Shown here in pieces: positions 7,891-16,962 of a DNA stretch of 64,000 nt. Source of the DNA: an uncultured Clostridia bacterium. GTDB taxonomy: Bacteria; Bacillota; Clostridia; Oscillospirales; Acutalibacteraceae. Under the pieces are notes generated by a model, which had not been told where the DNA came from, searched no databases, and saw nothing but the letters and a program-made list of their open reading frames with translations. Every line of letters starts with the position of its first letter. The first letter of the stretch is position 1. The translations under genes were made by a program, and so were the position numbers. The stretch is taken from positions 89,518 through 153,517 of the forward strand of contig CALEII010000066.1 in assembly GCA_937876205.1 (NCBI GenBank), read 5' to 3'.

Positions 7891-9216
7891 ATGAGCTTCA
7901 ATGTTGGTTTTATTTCTTTGGGGTGTCCCAAAAATCAGGTTGATGCAGAACTGATGCTCAGCAAAATTGAAAAAGCAGGCTACAACATTGTTGATGTGGC
8001 TTATGAGGCTGATGTTGTTGTCATCAACACCTGTGGATTTATTGAAGATGCAAAAAAAGAAGCCATAGACAATATTCTTGAAATGGCAGAGCTCAAAAAA
8101 GAGGGTAGTATCTCTAAAATTCTTGTTACAGGCTGCCTTGCTGAGCGTTATAAAGATGAAATTATCAAAGAAATTCCTGAAGTTGACGGTGTTATCGGTC
8201 TTGGTGCAAATGCAGATATCGTTGATGCTGTGCGTTCAGTAATGAACGGTGAAAAGGTCGGTATATATCCCGAAAAAGAAAAAATGCCCCTTGGCGGTGA
8301 GCGTCTGCTTACAACACCTCAGCATTGGGCTTACCTTAAGATTGCTGACGGCTGCTCCAATTGTTGTACCTACTGTGCAATTCCGTCAATAAGAGGCGGC
8401 TTCCGTTCACGCCCTATGGAAGAGATTGTTTCTGAGGCTTCTAAACTTGCTTCTGACGGCACAAAAGAAATTATTATAATCGCTCAGGACACAACCCGTT
8501 ACGGTCTTGATCTTTACGGTGAGCTTAAATTGCCAGAGCTTCTCAGAAAGCTTGATGAAATTGACGGTATTGAATGGATAAGAATGCTTTATTGCTATCC
8601 TGACAGAATTACTGATGAGCTTCTTGACACAATGGCAAACAGCAAAAAGGTTCTGCATTATATTGATATTCCTCTTCAGCACGCTGACGGAAGAGTTCTT
8701 AAAGCTATGAACAGAACAGGTGACAGAGATTCTCTTGAAGCTCTTGTTGATAAAATCAGAGAAAAGATGCCCGATGTTGTGCTCAGAACAACATTTATCA
8801 CAGGTTTTCCCGGTGAAGATGAAGAAGCATTCAACAATCTTTCAGAGTTTGTTGACGATATAATGTTTGACAGACTCGGTTGTTTTGCATATTCTGCAGA
8901 GGATGGTACTCCTGCTGCTGACTTTGATAATCAGGTTGACGAAGAGGTCAGAAAACACAGAGCTGATGTTATTATGGAACAGCAGTTTGATATTTTTCAG
9001 TTCAGGCAGAAGAAGCTTATAGGCACAACTATCAGATGTATTGTTGAAGGGTATGATGCCTATACAGACAGTTATTTCGGCAGAACTTGGAAAGATGCTC
9101 CTGAAATTGATTCCGTTGTTTACTTCACAGGTAAGGGAGATTATAATGAGGGTGATATGGTTGATGTTGAAATTTTTGACATCAATGAATATGACCTTAT
9201 GGGAGAGATTGTTTAA
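7891..9216 (+). CDS. rimO: Ribosomal protein S12 methylthiotransferase RimO
   Basis: Radical-SAM enzyme that adds a methylthio group to the conserved aspartate of ribosomal protein S12. Domain order over 441 residues is: N-terminal methylthiotransferase domain (SLGCPKNQVDAE at 9-20, plus further Cys in NTCGF and TGCLAER), radical-SAM core with the CxxxCxxC cluster in DGCSNCCTYCAIPSIRG, then a TRAM domain. The SIRGGFRSRP context favours RimO over MiaB. GGAGGATT precedes the ATG, one base after the recX stop, and the stop overlaps pgsA by one base. Confidence 0.95.
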   Translation: MSFNVGFISLGCPKNQVDAELMLSKIEKAGYNIVDVAYEADVVVINTCGFIEDAKKEAIDNILEMAELKKEGSISKILVTGCLAERYKDEIIKEIPEVDGVIGLGANADIVDAVRSVMNGEKVGIYPEKEKMPLGGERLLTTPQHWAYLKIADGCSNCCTYCAIPSIRGGFRSRPMEEIVSEASKLASDGTKEIIIIAQDTTRYGLDLYGELKLPELLRKLDEIDGIEWIRMLYCYPDRITDELLDTMANSKKVLHYIDIPLQHADGRVLKAMNRTGDRDSLEALVDKIREKMPDVVLRTTFITGFPGEDEEAFNNLSEFVDDIMFDRLGCFAYSAEDGTPAADFDNQVDEEVRKHRADVIMEQQFDIFQFRQKKLIGTTIRCIVEGYDAYTDSYFGRTWKDAPEIDSVVYFTGKGDYNEGDMVDVEIFDINEYDLMGEIV

Positions 9217-9791
9217 TGAAAATTGATCTTAATTTACCGAACAAGCTGACAATTATCAGAATTGTTCTTACACCGGTATTTTTGTTTCTGTTTTTTGCGA
9301 ATTCTATTCCTTTTAACTATTTAATTGCGCTTGTTGTATTTTCCGTTGCCGCTATAACAGATTTTGCTGACGGCAAAATTGCCAGAAGCCGTAACATTAT
9401 CACGAATTTCGGCAAGATTGCAGACCCAATTGCAGATAAGATACTCACAACAACAATACTTCTGTGCTTTATGCAGCTGAATCTTTGCAGTGTCTGGGTA
9501 ATTCTTATAATTCTCACCAGAGAATTCTCTGTTTCGGCAATAAGAATTATTTCTGCCTCACAGGGCTCCGTAGTGCCTGCAAATATTTACGGTAAGGTTA
9601 AAACAGTGATGCAGATGGTTTTTTCTATACTGATTCTTCTGCTTGTTGCTCTGCAGAGTGCAATGAATTTTACAGTACCTTATTTTGAAATCATTTCAGG
9701 CGTTATGATGTGGATTCTTGCCGCTGTAACACTTGTTTCAGGACTTATATATATCAAGGACAGTGCAAAAATTATTGATTTCTCTAAGTGA
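9216..9791 (+). CDS. pgsA: CDP-diacylglycerol-glycerol-3-phosphate 3-phosphatidyltransferase
   Basis: Membrane enzyme making phosphatidylglycerol phosphate from CDP-diacylglycerol and glycerol-3-phosphate, the first committed step to phosphatidylglycerol. The CDP-alcohol phosphotransferase motif is complete: DG-x2-AR-x8-G-x3-D-x3-D, beginning DFADGKIAR at about residue 48. There are about five or six membrane segments in 191 residues. It is coupled to rimO by a TAATG overlap and closes the recA-recX-rimO-pgsA unit. Confidence 0.94.
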   Translation: MKIDLNLPNKLTIIRIVLTPVFLFLFFANSIPFNYLIALVVFSVAAITDFADGKIARSRNIITNFGKIADPIADKILTTTILLCFMQLNLCSVWVILIILTREFSVSAIRIISASQGSVVPANIYGKVKTVMQMVFSILILLLVALQSAMNFTVPYFEIISGVMMWILAAVTLVSGLIYIKDSAKIIDFSK

Positions 9792-9831
9792 TATCTGATT
9801 ATACAGGTATCTGTTGTTTTTCGGTGAATAT

Positions 9832-11925
9832 ATGAATACTTATTTTAATGAAATTACATCAAAACCTGTCAACCAAGAAGACAGCGGTATTGTTTATAAA
9901 ATCCCTGCAGGCGCATTTTGCGGAAATGGTGATTTAGGTGTTGTTTTTGACAATGATGATAAAGACCTTGTTATTCATTTGTCTAAATGTGATTTCTGGA
10001 AGTTATCTTCAGGTGCACACGGTGACGGCGGTATAAAAGCAGTCGGCAGTATACGTATTGATAATATAGACCTGAATGACTATAACATAAAGGAATATTA
10101 TGACAGAGGTCTGCTTAGCTGCAAATTCGGAAAAACTGAGATGGAATTCTTTGTTGCTCCCGAAAATATCATATATCTTGAAATAAAATCACCTGACACA
10201 GGTGATTTTCCGTCTGTTGATATAGAAATCCCCGATACGTGTAATTCAAGAAATTTTGAATTCACAGATATGGGGCTCAGGTGGCATCTCAGAAAGTTTG
10301 ACGGCAGGGAAGTTGACAGTGAAACTGCAGTTGCTGTCTGTTGTCGCCGACTTGATACATCACGGAATGACGGCATTAAGACTGTCCGTTATTGCATTTC
10401 TGTTGTTACAAATTATGACGCTGAACAGTATGTAAGCCGTGGCATTGATATGGTCGTGCATTCTGATTATGATAGAGATAAGAAACGCACAGAACAGAAG
10501 TGGAAGGCGTTTTTCTCCGCATCGCAGATTTCAATTCCTGATAAAGAAATTGAGAAGTATTATAATTCAAGCTTATATCATCTTGCTTGCTGTATGGGGA
10601 ATAAAAAATTTCCTCCGGGGCTTTTCGGTAATTTTGTAACTGATGACTTCTTTCCCTGGGCTGGTGACTATCATCTCAATTACAATTATGAAGCACCATA
10701 TTACTGCATTTTTTCATCAAATCATCCCGAATTGTTTGACGGATATATGACACCTGTCAATGATATGCTTGACAACGGAAAGTCCTTTGCAAAACTTTTT
10801 GACTGTAAAGGTGTTGCCTTTCCCGTAAGCTTCGGTCCGAAAGCTCTTGACCTTTACACTCAGAAAGTCTGCAAGGAACACGGAATACTCTTCCTCGGTC
10901 AGAAAAGCCACGCTGCATATACCTGTGTCATTCCTGCAATGCATTGGTATTCTACCTATGATAAGGAATATGCACTCAGGGAATATTATGATTTCGTGTA
11001 TGAAACAGCTCAGTTCTGGGAAGATTATCTTGTTAAAGAAAAAGGTAAGTATGTTATAAAAAACGATGCTGTTCACGAAATCCCGTATTACCGTGGTGAG
11101 AAGTTTAATTATTTCACTCATAAAAATCAGATTGAAGCCGTCAATGCAATAAATTCTTTGGGGCTTGTGAAATTGCTTTTTAAGACAATCTATGATATGT
11201 CCGTTGAACTCGGAGTTCACGCCGAAAAATATGAGCTCTGGAGAGAAATCAATGCGAATCTCAGCGATTTCCCGACTTTTATCAAGCACGGCAAGCGTTG
11301 TTTCAGATACTCAAAAAGAGGTATCAGGTGGAGAAATGACAACACTGTCGGTCTGCAGCATATTTATCCTGCATCGCAGATTGGTCTTGCATCAGGTCAG
11401 AAAATGCTGAAAATTGCCCGTAATACATATTTTATAAACGACAGAACTCTTGATGACAACGGCTCTAATTCATATCTGCCCGGTGGTGCCCGTATAGGCG
11501 TTTCTCCCGATTTCCTTATTGACGGTATCAAGCGTAATATTGATGCTTTCGGTCTTCCGAATCTGCTTTTCCGTCATCACGGCGGAGGCATTGAGCATCT
11601 TACAACCGTTCCTGCAACTGTCAATGAGATGCTTATGCAGAGCCATGAAAAGATTATCAGACTTTTCCCCTGCTGGAATATGAAGAATGATGCCTCTTTC
11701 AGGAATCTCAGGGCAGACGGAGCTTTTCTTGTTTCATCAGAGCTTAAAAACGGTCAAATAATTTCTTTATCTGTTAAGAGTCTTCAGGGCAGAGAATGTA
11801 CTGTTCAATGTGCAGATGTGAAGAGTGTTATAAGAGCTTCTGATAAGAAAAAAATTAAGTTTTCTGAAGATCACAGTATTATCACCTTTAAAACTGAAAA
11901 GAATACAGAATACAAGCTTATATAA
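9832..11925 (+). CDS. GH95-like (six-hairpin fold) glycosidase, no signal peptide
   Basis: Probable glycoside hydrolase of 697 residues. The N-terminal beta-sandwich has IPAGAFCGNGDLG, like the GH65N/GH95 N-domain, and the (alpha/alpha)6 barrel has WAGDYHLNYN around Asp279, where GH95 fucosidases have WGSDYHxNIN. No signal peptide, membrane segment or lipobox is visible, so it should act in the cytoplasm. Fucosidase or galactosidase activity is plausible, but the general-acid residue was not located with confidence and the family call is tentative. The ATG at 9832 is used; a TTG at 9814 would add six residues. It sits 40 bases after pgsA and ends at a terminator. Confidence 0.6.
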   Translation: MNTYFNEITSKPVNQEDSGIVYKIPAGAFCGNGDLGVVFDNDDKDLVIHLSKCDFWKLSSGAHGDGGIKAVGSIRIDNIDLNDYNIKEYYDRGLLSCKFGKTEMEFFVAPENIIYLEIKSPDTGDFPSVDIEIPDTCNSRNFEFTDMGLRWHLRKFDGREVDSETAVAVCCRRLDTSRNDGIKTVRYCISVVTNYDAEQYVSRGIDMVVHSDYDRDKKRTEQKWKAFFSASQISIPDKEIEKYYNSSLYHLACCMGNKKFPPGLFGNFVTDDFFPWAGDYHLNYNYEAPYYCIFSSNHPELFDGYMTPVNDMLDNGKSFAKLFDCKGVAFPVSFGPKALDLYTQKVCKEHGILFLGQKSHAAYTCVIPAMHWYSTYDKEYALREYYDFVYETAQFWEDYLVKEKGKYVIKNDAVHEIPYYRGEKFNYFTHKNQIEAVNAINSLGLVKLLFKTIYDMSVELGVHAEKYELWREINANLSDFPTFIKHGKRCFRYSKRGIRWRNDNTVGLQHIYPASQIGLASGQKMLKIARNTYFINDRTLDDNGSNSYLPGGARIGVSPDFLIDGIKRNIDAFGLPNLLFRHHGGGIEHLTTVPATVNEMLMQSHEKIIRLFPCWNMKNDASFRNLRADGAFLVSSELKNGQIISLSVKSLQGRECTVQCADVKSVIRASDKKKIKFSEDHSIITFKTEKNTEYKLI

Positions 11926-11926
11926 A

Positions 11927-11957
11927 AATAACCGATGGAAAAGTTCCATCGGTTATT
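11927..11957. terminator. Bidirectional terminator between the GH95-like gene and mnmA
   Basis: A perfect 14-bp stem with a 3-base loop, T-rich on the plus-strand side, lies between convergent genes. Confidence 0.9.
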
Positions 11958-11961
11958 ATCT

Positions 11962-13023
11962 TTATTTTATCGTTCCGCCGCCGAGTACCTTATCGCCTTC
12001 ATAAAGCACGACAGACTGTCCTTTTGCAGGAGCTCTCTGAGGCTCGTCAAATGTGATTTTTACAGTTGTGCTGTCAATCTGCATTACAGATGCAACAGCA
12101 CCTTTGTGAGCATATCTGATTTTTGCCGTACACCTGAGCACACCGTCAATCTTTTTTACAGCCATAAAATTAAATTTATCTGCTGTTATTTCTGTTGTGA
12201 ATAATTCATCGTTTGATGAAAGCACAACTGTGTTATCTGCAACATTTTTTTCTTTGACATAAGCAGGCGCACCCAACGCAATTCCAAGACCCTTTCTCTG
12301 ACCTATGGTGTAGTTTATTATACCGTTGTGAGTGCCGAGAATTTTTCCGTCCGTGTTTATAAAGTTTCCGTGAGGGTAAGACTTTTTTGTGACTCTTGAA
12401 ATAAATGAAGCGTAGTCATTGCCTGAAATAAAGCAGGTGTCTTGACTGTCTTTTTTGTGTGCATTTACAAAGCCGTTTTCTTCTGCAAGCTTACGTGCTT
12501 CTTCTTTTGTCAATGCCGATAACGGGAAAACTGCTTTTGTCAGCTGTTTCTGTGACAGCGAATAGAGAAAATAGCTCTGATCCTTCTTCTCATCATCTGC
12601 TTTTTTTATGAAATATCTGCCGTCCTCACAGTCAATTTTTGCATAGTGACCTGTTGCAAAAACATCACAGCCGTATTCATCGGCAAGTGAACTGAGCAAT
12701 GCAAATTTTATATGTTTATTACATTCCACACAAGGGTTGGGAGTGCCGCCTTTTTCGTATGTATTGATGAAATTATCAATAACGTGCTTTCTGAATTTTT
12801 CAGATGCGTCAACAGCTATAAACGGAATGCCGAGCTTGTCGCATACAGCTTTAGCGTCTCTGATATCCTTTTCGCTGTCAATTACATCAAAGCCGAAAAT
12901 CTCATCGTTTTTGTCAAACATTCTGAATGTAACACCGATGCAGTCATATCCTTGATTTTTCATAAGCAGGGCAGTGACAGAGCTGTCAATGCCGCCGCTC
13001 ATTGCAATTAAAGCCTTTGCCAT
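11962..13023 (-). CDS. mnmA: tRNA-specific 2-thiouridylase MnmA
   Basis: ATP-dependent enzyme that thiolates U34 of Lys, Glu and Gln tRNAs. The PP-loop SGGIDSS is at residues 9-15. The two catalytic cysteines lie in NPCVECNK (about residue 100) and DTCFISG (about 195), and TIGQRKGLGIA marks the start of the central domain. At 353 residues it is of normal length. It begins one base after the nadA stop, so the two form an operon. Sulfur must come from a cysteine desulfurase encoded elsewhere. Confidence 0.95.
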   Translation of the reverse strand: MAKALIAMSGGIDSSVTALLMKNQGYDCIGVTFRMFDKNDEIFGFDVIDSEKDIRDAKAVCDKLGIPFIAVDASEKFRKHVIDNFINTYEKGGTPNPCVECNKHIKFALLSSLADEYGCDVFATGHYAKIDCEDGRYFIKKADDEKKDQSYFLYSLSQKQLTKAVFPLSALTKEEARKLAEENGFVNAHKKDSQDTCFISGNDYASFISRVTKKSYPHGNFINTDGKILGTHNGIINYTIGQRKGLGIALGAPAYVKEKNVADNTVVLSSNDELFTTEITADKFNFMAVKKIDGVLRCTAKIRYAHKGAVASVMQIDSTTVKITFDEPQRAPAKGQSVVLYEGDKVLGGGTIK

Positions 13024-13024
13024 A

Positions 13025-13939
13025 TCAACCCAACTCTATCATTTTATTGATGCAACGGACTGCTTTGTTTATTGTGTCTTCGCTGAGAATTATTTCTTCA
13101 CCGCCGTTACCGATGACAGTGTTGTATACATCAGTAATTGTAGTAAGCTTCATATCGTTGCAGATGAGGTTCTTTGACATAACATAGAATTTCTTATCAG
13201 GACACATTATCTGAAGATGCTGAACAATGCTGTTCTCTGTGCCTATTATGAATTCCTTCGCATCAGATGTCTTTGCAAAGTTCATTATGTCTGCGGTTGA
13301 CCCTGCAAAATCAGCAAGAGCCGTAACCTCTTTCTTGCACTCAGGATGCACAAGAAGAAGTGCTTCGGGGTGTTTTTCTTTTGCAGCAATTGCTTCTTCT
13401 TTTGTAATTGCTGCGTGAACTGGGCAGCCTCCGTCAAGAAGCTTTATGTTTTTTTCGGGGCAGTTTTCTTTTACATATGAGCCAAGATTGCAGTCAGGTA
13501 TAAATAGAATGTCTTTTTCAGGCATATTGTTTACAATCTTAACTGCCGATGATGATGTCACACAAACATCGCATACAGTTTTAAGCTCTGTTGTTGTGTT
13601 TATGTATGCAACAACAGCGTGGTTTTTATATTCAGATTCGCATATTTCCTCTATATATTCCTTAGAAAACTGCTCTGCCATAGGACAGCCTGCATCGGGG
13701 TTTGCAAGATAAACGGTTTTTTCGGGAGAAAGCAGCTTTGCAGTCTCTGCCATAAAACGGACACCGCACATAATAAGTGTTTTATTCGGCACCTTTGATG
13801 CCTTGACACTCAGTGCATATGAGTCACCTGCAAAGTCTGCAACCTCAAGAACATCCTCACTCTGATAGCTGTGGGCAAGAATGCAGATGTCCTTTTCCTT
13901 TTTCAGTCTGATAATTTCCTGCTGTATATCTTTTAACAT
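13025..13939 (-). CDS. nadA: Quinolinate synthase NadA
   Basis: 4Fe-4S enzyme that condenses iminoaspartate with dihydroxyacetone phosphate to quinolinate for NAD synthesis. Family motifs in 304 residues are ILAHSYQ, DFAGDSYALS, MCGVRFMAETAKLL, PDCNLGSYV and VHPECKKEV; the Cys in the third and fifth, with one in the TVCDVCVTSSSA region, are candidate cluster ligands. The usual nadB and nadC neighbours are absent; the partner is mnmA instead. A consensus promoter lies directly upstream. Confidence 0.94.
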   Translation of the reverse strand: MLKDIQQEIIRLKKEKDICILAHSYQSEDVLEVADFAGDSYALSVKASKVPNKTLIMCGVRFMAETAKLLSPEKTVYLANPDAGCPMAEQFSKEYIEEICESEYKNHAVVAYINTTTELKTVCDVCVTSSSAVKIVNNMPEKDILFIPDCNLGSYVKENCPEKNIKLLDGGCPVHAAITKEEAIAAKEKHPEALLLVHPECKKEVTALADFAGSTADIMNFAKTSDAKEFIIGTENSIVQHLQIMCPDKKFYVMSKNLICNDMKLTTITDVYNTVIGNGGEEIILSEDTINKAVRCINKMIELG

Positions 13940-13968
13940 ATTAAAATGTCCTTTCAGTATTTTATTAA

Positions 13969-13997
13969 ATTATATAATCACTGAATCGGGATGTCAA
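13969..13997 (-). promoter_or_regulatory. SigmaA-type promoter of nadA-mnmA
   Basis: On the minus strand a consensus TTGACA and TATAAT are 17 bases apart, about 30 bases before the nadA start. Confidence 0.78.
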
Positions 13998-14006
13998 CTG
14001 TAAATT

Positions 14007-14990
14007 TCAGTAATCCTCGAGGCTTAGGAATTCATATCCCATACCTCTTACCGTGTCAATTATGTCACCCAGAGCCTGCGCATTATCAGATGAAACAGCG
14101 TGCAGAAGTATAACTGCACCGGGATGAATTCTTGATACAACAGTGTCGTGTGCATATGCGGCACCTTTCTGATTTTCAGTGTCCCAGTCAGCATAGGCAA
14201 GTGACCAGAAAACACTTGTGTAACCCAGAGAGCCCAGAAGGTCAAGTGCACAGTCTGAATATTCACCCTTGGGGAACCTGAAATAGGGTGCCGAATAGCC
14301 GTAATTAGTTCTGATATAGTCATCAAAAGCCTTGACTTCCTGCATCATCTGAGTTCTCGAAAGCTCATCCATTGACGGATGATTTTCTGTATGATTGCCG
14401 ACTATATGTCCTTCATTTATCATTCTTGCAATAATTTCGGGAGAAGTTTCCATTTCGTGCACTGTACAGAAAAACGCTGCAGGAACATTTTTTTCTTTGA
14501 GTGTGTCAAGAATCATATCAGTGAATCCGTTGTCATAGCCAACATCAAATGTCAGATAAACAACCTTTTCTTCAGACTGCATATCAAGTGTAATTGCATC
14601 AAAACCACCGTTCTCAAAATATTTCTGATTATTGATTGAGATATCGTTTGCCTTTTCATCTTTTGCAACACCGTATGCGTGAGCAATTTTAGTGGTTGAT
14701 AAACCTTTTGTATTGTCAGGGTCTGTTACGGTGAAATCAACGGTTTCAAGAGGTTCAAAACCTGTCAGAGTCTTGCTTGTGCCTGTTTTTTTGCCGTACT
14801 CTATGGCAGAGACCTTTGATGCTTTTTTATTTGCAGTCGTTTCTTCATCACTTACGAGTTCTGATAAAAATTCTCTTGTGTCCTTTTCACCTGATTGATT
14901 GAGAGATGCGTTGTTATCTGTGCTGTTACAACCGGTTATACTTAATAAAAGAATACATAATGTAAGTAAAATAACTATAATCTTTTTCAA
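14007..14990 (-). CDS. Lipoprotein polysaccharide deacetylase (PdaA-like)
   Basis: Probable surface-anchored carbohydrate esterase family 4 enzyme. An N-terminal signal ends in the lipobox LSITGC (Cys about residue 21), followed by a Ser/Asn-rich linker. The NodB domain has LTFDVGYDNG (in place of the commoner TFDDG), HIVGNHTENHPSM with the metal-binding His pair, and FRFPKGEYS. This pattern resembles PdaA-type enzymes that deacetylate N-acetylmuramic acid to form muramic delta-lactam in spore cortex, which would fit a spore former. The start is the TTG at 14990, five bases after GGGTGAT; a GTG at 14999 is possible. Confidence 0.82.
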   Translation of the reverse strand: MKKIIVILLTLCILLLSITGCNSTDNNASLNQSGEKDTREFLSELVSDEETTANKKASKVSAIEYGKKTGTSKTLTGFEPLETVDFTVTDPDNTKGLSTTKIAHAYGVAKDEKANDISINNQKYFENGGFDAITLDMQSEEKVVYLTFDVGYDNGFTDMILDTLKEKNVPAAFFCTVHEMETSPEIIARMINEGHIVGNHTENHPSMDELSRTQMMQEVKAFDDYIRTNYGYSAPYFRFPKGEYSDCALDLLGSLGYTSVFWSLAYADWDTENQKGAAYAHDTVVSRIHPGAVILLHAVSSDNAQALGDIIDTVRGMGYEFLSLEDY

Positions 14991-15096
14991 TATTATCACC
15001 CATTGATATCATACCATATTTTTTGAAAAAGTAAACAATAATTTGTGTGGCATCAAGTCACATATATTATTTATGTACAGACGCCAAAGCGTCTGC

Positions 15097-15276
15097 TTAC
15101 ATCATACTCTGAATTCCGTCAAGCACACCGTTGATTGTTTTCATTGCCTTGTTTGCAGTTTTCTTCATCTGTCTTTTTGTTGAATTTTTGCTCATAACAG
15201 CACTTCCGATAACTGCAGCTGCACCGCCTGCCGCCATTATTGCACCGATAGTTGTTGTCATTGATTTTTTATTCAT
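15097..15276 (-). CDS. Small basic protein with one hydrophobic Gly/Ala segment
   Basis: Predicted 59-residue protein of unknown function. A Gly/Ala/Ile-rich hydrophobic helix at about residues 8-28 is followed by a Lys-rich amphipathic tail ending in GVLDGIQSMM. This layout recalls YtxH-like small membrane proteins, but no family can be assigned. The ATG at 15276 follows AAAGGACTG and is preferred over a longer frame. It lies alone between the deacetylase, in the same direction, and divergent gtrA. Confidence 0.55.
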   Translation of the reverse strand: MNKKSMTTTIGAIMAAGGAAAVIGSAVMSKNSTKRQMKKTANKAMKTINGVLDGIQSMM

Positions 15277-15348
15277 TACAAATTCAGTCCTTTCATATAT
15301 TCGTGTTTTTATCTTGTCCTTTTTGTTAAAAAATATCCTTAAGTTATG

Positions 15349-15377
15349 TTGCAAATCAGATAAAAAAATGATATGAT
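15349..15377 (+). promoter_or_regulatory. SigmaA-type promoter of gtrA
   Basis: TTGCAA, 17 bases, TATGAT, upstream of AAAAAGGAG and the TTG start of gtrA. Confidence 0.6.
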
Positions 15378-15408
15378 ATACTATAAATGAAAAAAGGAGT
15401 TAGATGTT

Positions 15409-15960
15409 TTGAAAAAACTTTATGAGAAAATATTTTCAATAGCATTTTTCAGAAAGCTGACTGAAATACCTGTTGTGGGAAAATTTCTGACATATGAGAT
15501 GCTTTCATATCTGTTTTTCGGTGTCTCCACAACTGTTGTGAATCTATTTGTTTTCTTTGTATGTGATAAGCTTTTCGGTAACGGCAGTATAGCTGATTTT
15601 GATTTGTTCGGTTATTCATTCAGTGTCACATTTGCTGATGTCTCAACTCTTATTGCGTGGATTGTTGCAGTTATGTTTGCCTATGTCACCAATAAACTCT
15701 GGGTATTTGAGAGTAAAAGCACAGCACCGTCTGTTGTGATAAGAGAGCTTATTTCTTTCTTCGGTGCAAGAATTGTTTCTTTTGTTGTCTTTGAGTCTCT
15801 CGGTTTTATGCTCACAAGAAATATTCTTCTTATAATCGGAGTTTTCAATTCTGAGGATGCCTGCAAGTGGATTGCAAAGCTTCTTATGGCAATAATTGTT
15901 GTTATCTTTAACTATGTTATGAGTAAGCTCATTATTTTCAGAAAAAAGAAAGAATGCTAA
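15409..15960 (+). CDS. GtrA-family membrane protein
   Basis: Four-helix membrane protein of the GtrA family, 183 residues. Members are thought to flip or hand over undecaprenyl-linked sugars for cell-surface glycosylation. The N-terminal motif around TYEMLSYLFFGVSTTVVNLF (about 26-45) and the later segment WIVAVMFAYVTNKLWVFESK match the family, which typically has FxxVGxxxTxxNxxxF and a conserved NRxWvF-like site. The start is a TTG nine bases after GGAG. A closer ATG at 15404 is out of frame and ends after two codons, its TGA overlapping the TTG. Confidence 0.82.
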   Translation: MKKLYEKIFSIAFFRKLTEIPVVGKFLTYEMLSYLFFGVSTTVVNLFVFFVCDKLFGNGSIADFDLFGYSFSVTFADVSTLIAWIVAVMFAYVTNKLWVFESKSTAPSVVIRELISFFGARIVSFVVFESLGFMLTRNILLIIGVFNSEDACKWIAKLLMAIIVVIFNYVMSKLIIFRKKKEC

Positions 15961-15981
15961 TGTAAGGTAAAGGTGAAATAT

Positions 15982-16950
15982 ATGAATCTTAAAGAAATAG
16001 ACGGCAACGGTACCGTTGAAGGCTTTGTGCTTGTAAAAAGCTGTGACAAGAAAACGGCAAAGAACGGCTCCTGTTTTCTTGATTTGCATATAGCTGACAA
16101 AGGCGGCGAGATTAATGCTAAAATGTGGGATTTCCGTGAAGGCGGTTTTCTGCCTGAAAACAACAGCATTGTTAAGGTAAGAGGTGTTATTTCTGAGTTC
16201 AACGGCACACCGCAGCTGCGTATTGATAGAATCAGGGCAAAATGGGATTCAGATGTTGTTGATATGGCTGACATTATTCCGTCTGCTGATTATACGGGTG
16301 AGTATATGATGCTTTCTATCAGAGAAAAAGTGTCAGCGTTCACCAATTCATCGCTCAGAAATCTTGTAATTGCTGTTCTTGATGAATATGGTGAAAAGAT
16401 GATTGATTGTCCCGCAGCATTCAGACTTCATCATGCAATCAGAGGCGGTCTGCTTATGCACACTCTTTCAATCGTTAAAATGTGTGAATGTGTTGCGTCA
16501 ATTTATCCCACAGTTGACAGAGAGCTGCTTATTTCGGGCGCAGTGCTTCACGATGTATGTAAGACAGATGAGTTTGTTATTTCTCAGTCAGGTCTTGTTG
16601 ACGGATATACTCCCGAAGGCACTCTTGTAGGGCATCTTGTAATGGGTGCAATGATGATTGACAGAATTGCAAGAGAAAAGGGAATAGACAAAGACACGGC
16701 AATGCTTCTTGAGCATATGTTGATTTCACATCACGGTGAGCCTGAATTCGGTGCTGCAGTGAGACCTCTTTTTCTTGAAGCAGAGATTCTTTCTGAGCTT
16801 GACTCACTGGATGCAAATATTTATGAAATAGAAAACTGTCTTGCTGATGTGGCACCGCATGAATTCAGTAACCGTCAGTGGGCATTGCATGACAGAAAAT
16901 TCTATAATCACGGACGCAAAGCTCCTGAAACAAAAGTAAATCTTGATTAA
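15982..16950 (+). CDS. yhaM: 3'-5' exoribonuclease YhaM (OB fold + HD domain)
   Basis: Exonuclease of the YhaM type, 322 residues. An N-terminal OB-fold (about residues 8-90) is followed by an HD phosphohydrolase domain with HHAIRGGLLMHT near 150-161, the HD pair in LHDVCK, and HMLISHHGEPEFGA further on. Family members degrade RNA and single-stranded DNA from the 3' end. The ATG at 15982 follows AAAGGTG; a GTG nine bases earlier is less likely. It lies 21 bases after gtrA and 12 before prmA. Confidence 0.88.
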   Translation: MNLKEIDGNGTVEGFVLVKSCDKKTAKNGSCFLDLHIADKGGEINAKMWDFREGGFLPENNSIVKVRGVISEFNGTPQLRIDRIRAKWDSDVVDMADIIPSADYTGEYMMLSIREKVSAFTNSSLRNLVIAVLDEYGEKMIDCPAAFRLHHAIRGGLLMHTLSIVKMCECVASIYPTVDRELLISGAVLHDVCKTDEFVISQSGLVDGYTPEGTLVGHLVMGAMMIDRIAREKGIDKDTAMLLEHMLISHHGEPEFGAAVRPLFLEAEILSELDSLDANIYEIENCLADVAPHEFSNRQWALHDRKFYNHGRKAPETKVNLD

Positions 16951-16962
16951 GAGGTAATGATA

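Noticed and set aside
15643..16089. 148-residue minus-strand frame across gtrA and yhaM
   Set aside because: It crosses two well-supported plus-strand genes and has no ribosome site or recognisable domain.
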